From: Cercis canadensis
Taxonomy: Eukaryota; Streptophyta; Magnoliopsida; Fabales; Fabaceae
Assembly: GCA_003255065.1 (NCBI GenBank)
Contig: QAOA01000726.1
Location: 195,813-259,812, forward strand
Length of the DNA stretch: 64,000 nt
Direction: 5' to 3'
The translations under genes and the position numbers were made by a program. Shown one piece after another: positions 10,736-24,314 of this stretch. Every line of letters starts with the position of its first letter. Position 1 is the stretch's first letter. The notes beneath the pieces were generated by a model. That model ran no database searches. It saw only the letters and a list, made by a program, of their open reading frames with translations, and was not told the DNA's origin.

Positions 10736-13700
10736 TCAAGTTGGAGCTTGGGAATGATGAAAATCAACCAAGCCTAACTTGGACACAATAGAGGTGAATT
10801 GTGGACCACCAAGGTTCTTGGTAAAGACATTTGCAAGTTGATGTTTGGTGGACACATGATGAGGGAGAACAAAACCAATTTTGTAATGATCACGCACTAG
10901 ATGGCAGTCAATCTCTATGTGCTTCGTGCACTCATGAAAAACATGATTAGCAATGATATGTAATGCAGCAGAATTGTCACACCAAAGGGAAATTGGTAAA
11001 GGAACATGGACTTGAAGGTCCTGGAGGATGTAACTAATCCATTTCAATTCACAAACAGTGGTGGCAAGGTTGCGATATTCAGCTTCTGCTGAAGACCTGC
11101 TCACAGTGGATTGCTTCTTTATTTTCCAAGAAATTAATGAAGCTCCTAAAAAAATACAATAACCTGTGATTGAACATCTAGAATCCTTGCAAGCTGCCTA
11201 GTCAGCATCACAGTATGCTGTAAGAGAAGTGTCGGTGGCAGAGGGAAAGAATAATCCTCTAGATGGGGTTCTTTTTAGGTACTTAAGAATATGAATTGAT
11301 CCATTCCAGTGTGCCTGAGTGGGAGAGTGGAGGAGTTGGCTAAGCTGTTGAACAACATGAGTAATATCAGGCCTGATGAGGTTGAGATAAAGCAACCTCC
11401 CAACTAGCCTTCGATACCTTTCTGGTTCAGGCAATGCAGTACCAACAGAAAAGAAGTGTTGACCTTTTGGTAATGGGGTAGCAGTAGGTTTTGCACCAAG
11501 GAGACCAGCATCCTTGAGAATATCTAGGACATACTTCCACTGAGAGACATAAGTGCTAGAAGGCCCACGTGCAATCTCAAGCCCAAGGAAATATTTGGCA
11601 TAGCCCATGTCCTTGATGGTAAATGAAGCATGAAGGAATTCTTTGATTTTCTGAATGTCTGGCTCATGTGTTCTAGTGACAAGAACATCATCAACATATA
11701 CTAAAAGAGCCAAGAAAGAATCCGAAATGGACAAGGTGAATAAGCAATGATCATGAGCACTTTGTGTGAAACCATAGCTTTGAAGTTTAGAGAAAAATTC
11801 AATGTTCCACTGGCGGGATGTCTGTTTTAAGCCATACAGAGATCTCTTGAGCAAACAAACTCTATTGCTTTTAGCTTTAGCATAACCTTGAGGAGGCTGC
11901 ATGTACACCTCTTCATCTAGATAGCCATGGAGGAAGGCATTATTAATGTCAAGCTGATGTAAAGGCCAATTCTGAGCAGTAACAACAACTAGGAAGATGC
12001 GCACTGTGACCAACTTTGCTACAAGAGAAAAACTGTCTTTAAAATGGATACCTTCGATTTGATGGTATCCTTTAGCCACTAATCTGGCTTTATAGCTATC
12101 TACAATGCCATTGGGCAGATACTTCACCTTATAAACCCACTTGGAACCAATGGCTTTCTTGCCATGAGGTAAAGTGACTAAATCCCAGGTATGATTAGAT
12201 TCTAAGGCCTCCAACTCCTTGTTCATGACCTCAATCCATTTGTCATTTTTGCTAGCATGATGATATGAATGTGGTTCAGGAACAATAGACACATTTGCAA
12301 GAAATGACATGTATGTGGTAGTGAAAAATGGGGAATGATGGTAGGGAAAGGTGGGGGGTGTGTAAAATGAGGAACCTGATGTAATATCAGTAAGGGAAGT
12401 GGGAATAGCAGTTGGTAAGTCTGAAGGTAATGTCACATTAAAGACAAAATCATGCATCCAAGCAAGTTTGAACCTTGGTCGAGTACCGTGTCTAAAATTA
12501 TGAGAAGGAATAGCAGGGGTAGAGGAAGAAAGAGGTGGAGCAGGTGAGGATAGTGGAGAATCCAAGTTAGAGTTAGGGGAGGTAATGACAGGTTATTCAG
12601 TAGGAAGATCAGCAGGAATATGAGTGGTGACAGGAGGAGAATTAGAAATTTCAAATTCAACAAAAGGAAGAGGGAGAGAGATATCACTGTCACCAGAAAG
12701 AGCATTAGCATAAGGGAAGGTATTTTCATGAAAAATGACATCACGAGAAGTATAAAATTGATGATTGTCTAAATCATACACTCTATAGGCCTTTTGACCT
12801 GTGACAAAACCCACAAAAATGCACCTATATGCCTTGACCTCAAACTTGTCTTTGTGTGGCTTGGTGTTGGTGGCATAACATAAACAACCAAAACATTTTA
12901 AGAGATTATAATCAGGTTGTTTATTATGCAAGACCTCATAGGGTGTTTTCCAATCTAAAAAATGAGTAGGTATTCGATTAATGAGATAGGCTGCCATTAA
13001 AAGGGAAGGACCCCAAAATCTGATAGGTTAATGTGCTTGAAACATTAATGCTCTTGCAATCTATAAAATATGCTTATGTTTCCTTTCAACAATTCCATTT
13101 TGTTGGGGAGTGTAAACACAACTTTTGTGATGCATGATGCCTAATTGAGCTAAAAAGGATTGACACTCATTGCTAGTGAATTCAGAACCATTGTCTATCC
13201 TAATGCATTTAATCTGTTATTGAAATTGATTGTACACCATTTGAAAGAAAACCTTCAAAGTCTGTAAAGTTTGGTGTTTATGAGTAAGAAGAAAAACCCA
13301 AGTTGCTCTACTACAGTCATCAACCACAGTGAGCATGTAATGAGCTCTTGTAATCGAAGGTGTACTGTAAGGTCCCCATAAATTGATATGCAAAAGGTCA
13401 AAGGGAGATTCTGACTTAGTGTTACTAAGAGGAAATGATAGTCTATGTTGTTTTGACTTATGACAGATATCACATGATGATAGTAATGTGGTATCGAGAC
13501 CCTTTAAAAAAGTAATATGCTATAAAGCCTTTAAAGAGGCATGGCCAAATCTGTTATGCCACAAAGAGGCAGAAATTTTATTTGAATTTCCAGAGACAGT
13601 ACAAGGCAGTTTGATGGAATTACAAACAGAATTAAATGGAGATATGAATGAGTTAATCTGGGTATTACAAGAAAGAAAGGATGCTGAAGCATGGAAATAA

Positions 13701-15239
13701 GTTTTATCTAAAATGTACAAATTGCCAACCACTTTACCAACTGCTAGAACAACTTCAGTCTGTGGGTCCTACAGAATGCATTTGTTAGGAAGAAAGATGA
13801 ATTTAAACTGTGTTGTTTTGCATAGTTTTCATACAGAAAGGAGATTAAATATGAAACTAGGGACATAAAGTGTTTCAGTCAAGGTTATGGTTGGACTAAG
13901 GTGTGCATCTCCTATTTGTTGAACCAATTTTACTGATCCATCAAGTAAAAATACTGGAGTAGTTTGTATTACTGGTTTGAGGTTATGCAGTAATTTGATG
14001 TTAGTGCACATGTGGTTTGATGCACCCGTGTCTACTATCCAAGTTCCAAGTTCCATATTACCAACTAGATGCATAACAGAATGGAGAGCAATATTGGAAA
14101 TGTTACCTGCAGAGTTTTCAAGGTGTGCAAAATTTGCTTGCTCCTTCAACATCTTTGACAACTCCAGTTGTATAAATTCTGTCAAAGTTGCTCTCTGATC
14201 AGTGTCTTTCCTTGCAGCACTATTCATGTTAGCATCCAAGGGGTTGTCAACAAAATTCACAAGATTCCTTCCTCCCATAGCTTGATTTCTTTGTCCCTTG
14301 AGCTCTTTATACCAATCGGGATACCCATGCAATTTGAAGCATGTGTCTTTAGTGTGGCCACTTGTGTTGCAGTGAGCACAAGACAACTTGTCATACTTCT
14401 TATTTTTCTTGTCATTGTTGCCTGGCTTCTTATAACTTCCTCTTCCAACTCCTGAACCTCTTCCCATAGGAGTTCTTGCTAGCATGGCAGAGTCTCTATT
14501 TTCCTAGCCAAACTAAAATGAACTTCTCATTGTTTTTCAATCCTCAAGATCATAGAGTATGCCTTGTTGACTGAAGGCAGAGGATCCATAACCAAAATTT
14601 GGCTCCTTACATGATCATAATCATCACTAAGCCCCATTAAGAACTACAACAACTTGCTAGATTGAGCAAGATCAGAAACCTTCTTCGAGACATCACAAGT
14701 GCAATTCTTACATGTACACTTTGGGATTGGTTGTACGCAAATTAACTCATCCCAAAGCTTCTTTAGAGTGGTGAAGTATTTAACTACTGATTGACTTCCT
14801 TGAGAAATAGTGTTAATTTCTCTTGGATTTGATAAATCTGTGGTCCATTAGATTCACCAAATCTTTCTTCCAACTCCATCCAAAGGTCTCTAGTAGTTGA
14901 TGCAGAAAGAAAAGCTTCCACAATATCTTTGGAAATTGAATTCAAAATCCATGATCTAATCATGCAATCCACACGAATCCACTGATCAAACTCAGTAGAG
15001 TTTTCTTCAGGCATTTTACACCTTCCATCGATGAATCTGAGCTTCACCTTTGCTCCTAGAGCTATTCTAATCAATCTACTCTAAGACAAATAATTGTTAC
15101 TTGTCAGAGGAGTTGTAACAAGTTGCATTCCAAGATGATTTGAATTTGCCAATGCCATGGGATCTCCACTAGAATTGCTCAACATTTCACTGTTCATCGA
15201 ACCAGTTCCAGTTTGCATCAAAGCAGTTTTCGCTTCCAT
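10736..15239 (-). pseudogene. Copia gag-pol polyprotein, disabled
   Basis: From an ATG at 15237-15239 the frame gives a gag start like that of the young copia (NYLSWSR), a zinc knuckle CAHCNTSGHTKDTC near 14350-14390, protease WIVDTGASNHM near 14010-14040, integrase remnants, reverse transcriptase with YVDD near 11690, and RNase H to 10736. Damage visible: a Trp-to-stop TAG near 15082 in this copy, a frame shift between 14784 and 14485, a pair of shifts bounding 13255-13473, a TAA at 12593-12595, and a TAG at 11198-11200 in the RNase H CDADW motif. Most other segments stay in one frame, so the decay is moderate. Confidence 0.9.
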
Positions 15240-15761
15240 TCTTCAAGTTGAACAAGATCAACTTCTTCAATCTACCTCAAAGAAATCAACAAGTCGAAGA
15301 CTCTAGCAAATCTAGATCGATTTGCTCTGATACCATGTAAAATTCCAGAAAAGATAAGAAAAACCAGATAGAACCAGAGAAGAAGTCTAGAACCAGAGGA
15401 TGTGNTTTGCTCCTAGAGCTATTCTAATCAATCTACTCCAAGACAAATAATTGTTACTTGTCAGAGGAGTTGTGACAAGTTGCATTCCAAGATGATTTGA
15501 ATTTGCCAATGCCATGGGATCTCCACTAGAATTGCTCAACATTTCACTGTTCATTGAACCAGTTCCAGTTTGCATCAAAGCAGTTTCCGCTTCCATTCTT
15601 CAAGTTGAACAGGATCAACTTCTTCAATCTACCTCAAAGAAATCAACAAGTCGAAGACTCTAGCAAATCTAGATCGATTTGCTCTGATACCATGTAAAAT
15701 TCCAGAAAAGATAAGAAAAACCAGATAGAACCAGAGAAGAAGTCCAGAACCAGAGGATGTG
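15049..15761. other. Probable assembly false duplication around N at 15405
   Basis: 15049-15404 and 15406-15761 are 356-bp near-identical copies on either side of one N. Each holds the gag start, primer site and LTR beginning. The copies differ at single bases: the first has a TAG where the second has TGG in the gag. This could be two alleles or two contig ends. Confidence 0.85.
15681..15692 (-). other. tRNA-iMet primer-binding site of the decayed copia
   Basis: TGGTATCAGAGC on the minus strand directly follows the LTR end, the usual plant copia primer site. A second copy at 15324-15335 belongs to the false duplication. Confidence 0.9.
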
Positions 15762-16023
15762 AAATCTTTTCATAGTGTATATTCAATGTAAAATGAATTG
15801 TACATGAACACTGTTTATATATAGTAAATCTACCTAGCTGTCAAACTAGAGTGGTTACATGCCATCTCAACTAATTACAAACTAAGTAACTGTAGTTAAA
15901 TAACTAAGTAACTGTAGTTAAATAACTAAGTAACTATAGTTAAATAACTAACTAACTAACTGAACTACAAATTTAACTAACTAACTAAAACTTGCAGCTC
16001 AAGCTTATATACATATCTGTACA
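15693..16023 (-). repeat. 5' LTR of the decayed copia
   Basis: 331 bp. It is longer than its partner mainly because of one extra copy of the 23-bp AAGTAACTGTAGTTAAATAACT-type unit and small CTAA expansions. It is followed by the target duplication ACGTC at 16024-16028. Confidence 0.9.
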
Positions 16024-16420
16024 ACGTCAGTGACTTCAAAGGGGTTAGAGGTTAGGACAAAATTTCTATGTTATGTAAATATTTAGGACAAAAAGGATAA
16101 AAAAAAACAAAAAGTTACGGGACAATAAGAAAAATAAGTTTTGCCTAAGTAAAGAGATAATTACCATAAACTTTTTCTTTTTAATCATTAGGTAAATAGA
16201 GCTAAAAGTTTTAGTTAAAGATATGAGAGAAAGAGGTACAAACCTTAGACCTCAATCTTTATACTAAGACCAAATAAATTGAGGGTAATTGCTGAGCTAC
16301 TCAAAGAAGATACCACTACTCCATCAGGTTTTGGTGGGACTCACGCTCTAAAATTGATGTCGTTGCCAAGATTTCAAAAAATCGAGTCATGTAGTGTTGG
16401 TCAAATTTCAAAACAGTTGA

Positions 16421-16564
16421 TGGAATTTAAAAATTACGTTAAAAAAAATCAAGATCACTACTCTTGATTTTTTTTTTTTTAATTCAACACTTAATGGAAT
16501 TTAAAAATTACGTTAAAAAAAATCAAGATCACTACTCTTGATTTTTTTTTTTAATTCAACACTT
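16421..16564. repeat. Tandem duplication, about 74-bp unit with a hairpin
   Basis: Copies at 16421-16494 and 16495-16564 are almost identical. Each holds the inverted pair AATCAAGA/TCTTGATT around a short loop, followed by a T-run. Confidence 0.75.
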
Positions 16565-17627
16565 CTTTTATAACATTTTATTTATGCATTTTATAAGAAA
16601 CTAATTGTTCTAACTCACACTAGAGGACTAATTTTTTTGAAATCTTTGCAATGACATTAATTTCAAGATGTGGATATCATCAGAACCTCCTAAATAGGGG
16701 CAATGGAGTAGCATTACCCCTTTTTGATGGGAATGTAGCATAACAATTACCTAAATTGAGTGTAACTGTTGGTATTTTATTAAAAATAAATATATTATAT
16801 TATATGATTAATGCCCTAATGGTTATATATGTTACAACTTCTCTTCTCTCTATGTTTATTGTGTTTAAAGGCTTTTGTTATTAGCCTTAAAGCTATTCAG
16901 TTTTGGCAATTTAACTACATTATAAAATGCTTTGAAGTACTTTAATTGGCTGAATGGTTGACTTTTAATTGGCTATTTTCTTTGTGCTTTGTTTCTTTGT
17001 TTTAAAAGCTTATAATATTTATTTAATTGTGGCTAACAGCTAGAATTTGAAAAGGTGATTTACTACACTATATATATGTGTATGTGCTTCTTCAATTTTG
17101 TATGAGATACATTTGTAAGTGCAACCTAATTGTACTGTGTTTATATTATTTGCTTATATTGTGTGAGTAAACACTTGGGTAGAGAAGGGTGTTGGAGAGA
17201 GTCCTTTCTTCCTATTTGTGCAAAATATTGGAGGATAAACGGTGTGGCTATTGGGCTGTTGTATCCTGGAGGTAATACGTCTAGAACTCGTTGCACCTGG
17301 TGGATATACTAAAAATCACCTGCAAGAAGCATGAATTTTCTTAAAGAAAGCGAGATACCCGTGCCTCATCCTGGTGTCACATCTCTAATTTTCTCTAACC
17401 TATTGTTATTATTTGTATTTTATTTTCTATTTTGTAGGCTTGGGAACAACAATAACCATAAACTTAAATAATTGCATATGATATATAATAATAACTACAT
17501 AAATAATTAAATAACAACATAAGCTGCTAGAGGCATCAAAGTCTGACATGGTGCGAAGACATCAAACTAATTATATTAGAGAAATTCATAAATTGGATAA
17601 ATTTCTTACTTTATATTTTAAGCATAA
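16565..17627. other. Intergenic, no recognisable gene
   Basis: AT-rich DNA with short random frames only. The open frame at 17130-17312 has no recognisable similarity or splice context. Confidence 0.45.
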
Positions 17628-18162
17628 TTGCAATTTTGGTCTTCATATTTTAATAACTTCAACTTTTTGTCCATCTTGTTAAAAAATGAACAATTTAGTC
17701 CTACTATATTTATAAAATGTACAATTTTGGTCCTTTCATCTTTGAACCAAAATTTCTCAAGTCTAGTTTAAGGTGTAAAGTTCAACAAAATAGAATCTCA
17801 CCATCTAGATTGAAGAGTTACATCTTGTGAATCTCCCCAAAAAATTTCAGCTCTATTCAACGGTGGGAGTTAGCTCAAAATACCAAAACTAAAAGTTTTC
17901 ATCTAATCGGGGATCTAGAATCATTTACCATTAGATCGAGCTAAAATTTTGTGAGAAAATTTATAAGATGTAGCTCTTCAATCTTATCAGTGAAATTATG
18001 AATCAAAAAACTTTACACCTTGAAACAGACCTAAGAAATTTGGCTTAAAGACAAAAGGACCAAAATTGTATATTTTATGAATATAGAGGAACTAAATTAT
18101 TCATTTTCAAACAAGGGGGACCAAAAAGTTTAGATTGTTAAAATAAGATGACCAAAATTAAC
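17628..18162. mobile_element. Foldback (MULE-like) element
   Basis: The left half (AATTTTGGTCTTCATATTTT and onward to about 17810) is matched in inverted order by the right half (to 18162), so nearly the entire 535 bp could fold on itself. Flanks TAAGCATAA (17619-17627) and TAAGCCTAT (18163-18171) match at 7 of 9 positions, fitting a 9-bp MULE target duplication. No coding sequence. Confidence 0.7.
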
Positions 18163-18916
18163 TAAGCCTATATTTTATTATGAGTGTTTTATGCTTAAAT
18201 TTTGTTGGAACTCAAGAAGTGTGATTGACATGGAATAGACTATTTCATGTGTGTAGTCTCTAATTTTTTTAAAAAACAATTTACCCACTTTAACTTCGCC
18301 CATACGGTTTAATAAATAAAAAAAAAATTAGCTCATGTGAGATTGACTCCCAAATATTCATAAAGTTACAAAAGACTTGAGTGATTATATGAACGTAGTT
18401 CAATTGCTTCAGGCCTTGTTAGCAAGGAAGAGATATGGGGACTGAGGTTTCGAGGTGGAGAGGAAGAAGATGCAGAAGGACAATTTGGTCATGTGGCACC
18501 CATGTGGTTTCTTTTGCTATTAGTTACTAATTAGCTCGAATTTTCCTAATCTTGAATTTATGGTGTTTGGATGCCATTAATAGGTGTCACATGATGTATA
18601 TGTGCTATTTTTCATTCATCCACATATGTATGTCAAAAGGGGTTTCTTAGACATTTTAAAAGCATATTGGNGCCTTTCAATTAATATCGTTAACTGCTAA
18701 GTATCTCAGTGATAGGGAGATAAATGGACCTGAAATTCAAGACAGGGAAAGATATAAAATTAAATGCAGATGCAGATAGATAAAAACACAGAATGACTTT
18801 CTCAAATGCCATGATAGTAACAAGATAACATCCTGAACATTGTTTTATTATTTATATAAATCATGCTAACATATTTTTTTATTATTTTTTCACCTTACAC
18901 TGTATTCCTGTTACAG

Positions 18917-21900
18917 CTTTACTTGCATTGCATCAATCTGAAGAATTTGTTTATGCATATTACGTGCTTCGTACAATTTCATATATAATCAGTCAAGGGA
19001 GTATATTCTGCATCGCTATTGCTTATGTGGTAAGAGTTTTTCTTCACTGATTGAATATGAACAGAAAAAGGAAAAGAATTTTGGATTCACCTTTATACTT
19101 CTGCTGTCAGGCAGATGTTGTCAAAGACAGCAAAAGGGCAGCAGTAATGAGTTGGATTACTGGTCTCTTTTCTGCTTCACATGTTCTGGGGAATGTGCTG
19201 GCTCGTTTTCTTCCAGAGAAGTACATTTTTGTGGTATGTTGGTGTAGTAGTTTTTATATTTAATGTCCAGATCATATTCTGATTCTTTCTATAATTACTT
19301 ACTGTAATAAATTTTGTTCATGGTCACTGATTTCAGGTTTCAATAGTGCTCTTGATCTTTTGCCCAGTATATATGCAATTCTTCCTTGCTGAAACTGTGA
19401 TAGGGGCTCCAACAACAAACCGAGGGTCGGGTTGCTGCACTAAGATAATTGATGTTCTCCATCAACGATACAAATCAATGAGAAAAGCTGCAGAAATAGT
19501 TGTTTCCAGGTTGCATTTCATTTTTTGATGTTAAACATTATTTCCTTTACATTTTATTAAATAATTATACATTATACTCTATTATTTGAATATTTTGTTA
19601 TGTGCTATAAAATATGTGCATGTATGCCTACATACAATGATCCATGTCACTTTTTAGTCCCACGTTGAGAAGCATGGCTCTTGTCTCCTTCTTCTACGAG
19701 TTGGGAATGTCTGGCATAAGCGGCGTCTTGCTGGTATGCTTTCTGATAATCTAAGAACCCACAACTTATTCTCTCATTATTTTGTTCATCATTAGGAACC
19801 TATGTATAAAGACTCCTGTCATTTTCATAGTGTCTAATACCCCACATAATTTCTACCGTAAGCTTTGTTGCGGAGGCAACATCAAATAACTTGATTCTAC
19901 CAACAAACACATTGCTTTTGTTCATATTTATATTTCTGATAATTTTTTTCATATTTATATTTCTAATAATTTTTTTCATATTTATATTTATATATTTCTT
20001 CTTCTGCTTGTTTGTTTGTTTGTTTTAGAGGTGGGGTTTGTACACTATAAAAAATGGACCTTATCTAGTTAGTTAGCTTGACAGTCTCATAATTTCCCGT
20101 GCAGTACTATCTCAAAGCTGTTTTTGGTTTTGACAAGAATCAGTTCTCAGAACTGAATTTGATGGTTGGAGTTGGTTCAATCTTTTCTCAGGTATAATGT
20201 TTCCTGGAGATGGTTGCTTCTTGTCATTCCTTGATATTAAAACTATTAAAGATATCTTGTATCTGTATAATTTATTAGCAAAGAAGCTAGTCAGTTTTAT
20301 GCTCATTCTGCCCTAGAAAAATTGTATACAACAGAAATTTTCCTTTTAATTCCTCTGGGGCACTCAGAAGTAAGTAGATGGGAGGAACCCTTGAAAAATC
20401 TACTGATTTGTTATCACAATATGATTATTTGAGACCCAAGTTTACAAAAGCTGTATAGTTTTAGAATGGACAATTGAACCAACTGAGGCTAAGAATGCAT
20501 TATCATTTCAAAATTCAAAAAGAAGGACCAGTCTCATAATATGATAATGTTTACATGCCTATGTCAACAATTGATATTTTGATAAAGGATCTTCTTTAGT
20601 GTTTTTCTTTTTTGGTTATTTTCTTGTGCTAGTTTCAGTCTAAAGTACTTGAGTACCCTTGTTTGGCTTCCAGATTTTGGTGCTTCCATTAGCTAACCCA
20701 TTGGTTGGAGAGAAGATAATACTTTGCTTTGCCTTGCTTGGGTCAATAGCATATGTAAGTCATCTTGTATTCCCTTACTTCCCCCTTGAGACGCTTCTCC
20801 ACTCAAACCAAGAGATATCATTATGCCATAAAAATTTCAATTTTATTTTCTGTGTAGGGATTTCTCTATGGATTGGCATGGGCTGCCTGGGTATGTAAAC
20901 TTGATAATTTTTCTTTTTTAGCTTTAATTTCAAAAGTTTTATCATGTTATCATTGTACTATTGCTTTATCCCTTGTACAACTCTGGAAAAAGTAATGATC
21001 TCTGAACTTACTTTCCTCTAGCATTAATTTTTGCCACATCAATATACAACTTTACTCTGTGGATGACTTGCTGAAAATTTATTGTCTTCTTTATGACATG
21101 GAAAGTGGGAAAAAGAATGTTTCTGCTCAAACAATGTGCAAATGTGTTTTTCTTTATTGTTTGTAATTGAAGTCATTGCACCAATGCAGGTACCATACTT
21201 GAGTGCTTCTTTTGGTGTCATCTATGTCCTTGTGAAACCTTCTGTAAGTACTAGATCAATTTCTATTAAATGTACAAGTTGTTATCCATTTTAACAGTTC
21301 AAGTTACTTATCTATTTTATGGTCTTTTACATTGCTATTAATTTCTTCTTGTGCAGACTTATGCTATCATTTCGAAAGCATCAAGCTCAACCAATCAGGT
21401 TTGTTTTTCTGGTTTAATTACAATGTAGTTTCACCAATTAAGAAATTTACACTTTGTCCTCCTTCTGTTTTGCCAGAAAAATAGAACAAAGAAAATCTCA
21501 CAAATATTTCCTAATGTAGTTTGACACATCTTAGTTGATGTTATTGACAAAATAAAGAGCTATCATCTTATGAGTTGATTAGTCATCTAAACTTGGTCTA
21601 TGATCCGAGCATTTAGTTGTGAACTTACATACTCTGCATTTTCATTATGGTGAAAAGAGAATCTTTCATGGATGGATCTCCAAACAACTTTTAGAGTAAC
21701 TAGCTAATTGCTAGAGTATATTGTTAAGAATGCACATGTCCGTGGTGTGAGTGTTAAATAATGTGAAGGAAAGAAGTCCTACATTGGATAGAAAAGATGG
21801 AGTGTGGTATATAATACTCAGATTGGCCAAGACTCATGAGCTTAAGCTTACAACAAATTCTCCCCATCATATATACCTCACAAAGCTGGACTTCTGAGCT

Positions 21901-22803
21901 AATGGGCTGATAACTGTAGGAGTTCATGGCACCTTCTTCCCAGTTAAACAAACTGTGAACCATGACATATAGACTTGAAGCACGTCACGGCACCTTCCCT
22001 GTAAAACAAACTGTGAACCATGACATACAGACTTGAAACAGGTCATGCTTTGGTTTGACTGACCATCAAAATGTTAAAATTCTAAAACGAGGGGAAAAAA
22101 AGAAAAAGAAAAGCCTTGGAGAAAAATTAATGATATGTCATTTTTCACTTCAATGAGGAAAGATTGCATGGTTAAGGGCTGTCGTTTTATTAGAGAAAGT
22201 CATGGTTTGGATTTTGGGGGCAAAATGTCCTGTATCAGTGCAAGAATGAACTTGAAGTACAAAAACTCTAGATTATAGTTGTTTTTTTTATGGAATGATG
22301 TCTTGCACCTAAAATATTTCTGCTAAGAGCAACTCAGTTTCCTTGACTTATCTTAATTGCTGCAGGGAAAAGCACAAGGTTTTATTGCTGGGGTGCAATC
22401 AGTTTCAGATCTGCTCTCACCTCTTGCAATGAGTCCATTGACTTGTGAGTGGAAGGGCTATCTTTGTTAAGTGATTACAGAGCCATCTGACATTTCTGAA
22501 TACTGATTATATGATTACCTACTGTTTCAGCATGGTTTTTATCGAGCAACGCCCCTTTTAATTGCAAAGGTTTTAGCATTATATGTGCATCTGTATGCAT
22601 GGTAAGCACTCTACATGCTTTCTTCCCACGCGGCTAACTCAGTATTACAGTAGGACTGAAAATTTTCCTCTACTAACAGGGAAATCTTTCAATTTTCTCA
22701 GGTAATTTCATTTTGTCTTGCTTGCCTGCTGAAGCCTGAAGCTTGTTCTACCAAGGACGACATAGAGGGCAACCCTGAAACCCCACTTTTGAGTGACATG
22801 TGA
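18917..22803 (+). CDS. MFS transporter, TetA/hippocampus-abundant-transcript-like, 5' end missing
   Basis: Twelve exons join in one frame: 18917-19029, 19111-19233, 19337-19509, 19658-19733, 20105-20191, 20674-20754, 20858-20890, 21190-21243, 21357-21398, 22366-22444, 22531-22601, 22702-22803 (TGA). All introns are GT-AG. The 343 residues begin mid-protein ([18 protein letters not shown]) and match the plant family that includes Arabidopsis At2g16970-At2g16990, multi-pass membrane carriers whose substrate is poorly known. Recognisable stretches include [36 protein letters not shown] and [20 protein letters not shown]. Roughly 80-100 N-terminal residues (the first membrane helices) are absent. 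The N at 18671 just upstream suggests the missing exons lie in a gap, but true truncation is possible. No internal damage is seen. Confidence 0.87.
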
Positions 22804-23263
22804 ATATAATTATATGAGGTAATTGCAGAAGCAAACATAATAGGTTGGTTGGCCAATAAGTAAATATTTTGTAAAATTTGGTGCCAATGTGCTTTTGTAA
22901 AATTTCGACTGTAGCGAGAATCGCATATTTTGTAATAATCACTAGTTAAAAAAAGAAGAAGTGAATTACCAATAGAAAAGTTTTAGCTAGTATTTTTGTT
23001 TTTAAAATCTGTTGTAAGCAAAAAGTTTCAAGTACATGTTCTTATGGACAACAGAAAAATAGTTTTTGTTACCTGAAATAAAATGGGTAAATTATACTTT
23101 GCCTCACTTTGACATCCTATGACCATATTTCCATATGTACATCACTTAGGAGATCCTTACAGATATTATTAAAGGGGAGAAAAAAAAAACCAAGTCAAGC
23201 ACATTTCATTGATTTGTGTTGTTGGCTCATAAATTTGGTTAAGTTGTAGAGATTTCGCCCAAG
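22804..23263. other. 3' flank of the MFS gene, no gene seen
   Basis: AT-rich DNA presumably including the 3' UTR of the transporter. No further coding segment is recognisable. Confidence 0.45.
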
Positions 23264-23543
23264 GGTGTTTTTATGCCACACCCTCTTGAGGGTGACATAA
23301 GTTATATCGAAGTAATTTTTCTAGTATTTTGATTTTAAACTGTATCATTAATTAGTATAATTTAAATTTTAGTGAATTTACTTTTTTTTTGTATACTTAG
23401 ACATTAATTTAATAAAATTTAAATTATATTAACCATATCAACTATATCAGCATGATATAGTTTAGAATCAAAATTATACAAAAATTATTTTGATATGACT
23501 TATGTCATCCTCAAGAGAGAATGTAAAATAGCAATACCCTTTT
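23264..23543. mobile_element. Small foldback MITE
   Basis: The first 85 or so bases, including CTCTTGAGGGTGACATAAGT, recur in inverted order at the right end (CTTATGTCATCCTCAAGAGA). Total about 280 bp, no coding capacity. Superfamily not assigned because no clean target duplication was found. Confidence 0.65.
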
Positions 23544-23717
23544 CCCAAAGAGCAACTGGCCACTTTAGCCAAAATCTTGGTGAGTATTTGTTGAAGTGTT
23601 TGTTTTTAGAGCCTTGAAAGGGAAGTGAACTAGAAAATGCATGCTTGTTTGGTAGGCACAATTTGGAAGGGAAAGGAAAGAGATCAATGTATCTCGTCCA
23701 ATTGAAGAAACAAATGG

Positions 23718-24120
23718 AACTATTTGCATCACTATAAAACTATGAAAGTCACCATTGAAACTTTTAAAACTACAGTGTAAAAGGTCATATTCAAAGGGTA
23801 TTTTTTTTTAGCATTTTAGCCTTCTCATAATGGAAAAACATTAGTATTCAATTATAAAGGTTTCAAATTCCATTATAAGAATGGATAAGCTACTTCTTGA
23901 AGTAGCTTTTGCACATAAGAAAAGAGCTATAAAACAATGGGTTTTTTTTTGTGGTTCTATTTTTTCGATTAAAACTTAAAAATAGGAGCTCATTTAATGT
24001 GACATTCATGATTTGATATTGAATTTTATTTGTTAGATCCCACTCAATTCAAAATTGATGTGATTGCTATTCTAAATTTTATTTTATATGTTGTCGTCAT
24101 TAGTTTCTTTTTACCATATA
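23718..24120 (+). repeat. Dispersed repeat, copy 1
   Basis: Shares diverged but collinear text with 32610-32900: TATAAAACTATGAAAGTCAC here against TATAAAACTATAAGAATCAC there, then AAGGGTATT/AAGGGTGTT and AATGTGACATTCATG/AATATGACATTTATG. Family unknown. Confidence 0.5.
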
Positions 24121-24314
24121 ATTCTTTTGTTTTTGGCGTTGCATGGAAAGCAATATGAGTCATTAAATATGATGTGTTCACATAAAATGCCTTGCCAACG
24201 AATAAAATTGCTTTATCATAAAACTCAATAAGTAACTAGATCAAATTGTTCATTATAAAAGTATAAAGATTAAATAATTCATTTTTGAGATGAAAAACCA
24301 AAACATTTATTTTA

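Larger units (their letters stand above)
10424..16023 (-). mobile_element. Ty1/copia retrotransposon, full length but decayed
   Basis: Two LTRs (10424-10727, 15693-16023) bracket a copia gag-pol read on the minus strand. ACGTC occurs directly before the left LTR and directly after the right LTR, a perfect 5-bp target duplication. A tRNA-iMet primer site adjoins the right LTR and a polypurine tract adjoins the left LTR. The LTRs differ by a handful of substitutions plus a change in copy number of a 23-bp GTAGTTAAATAACTAAGTAA-type repeat. The element includes a probable 356-bp assembly duplication at N 15405, so its real length is about 5.2 kb. It is related to the young copia at 55190-60370. 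Confidence 0.93.

Noticed and set aside
21750-22030. Repeated TGTGAACCATGACATA text in the MFS intron as a gene feature
   Set aside because: A short local duplication within an intron without recognisable element ends.
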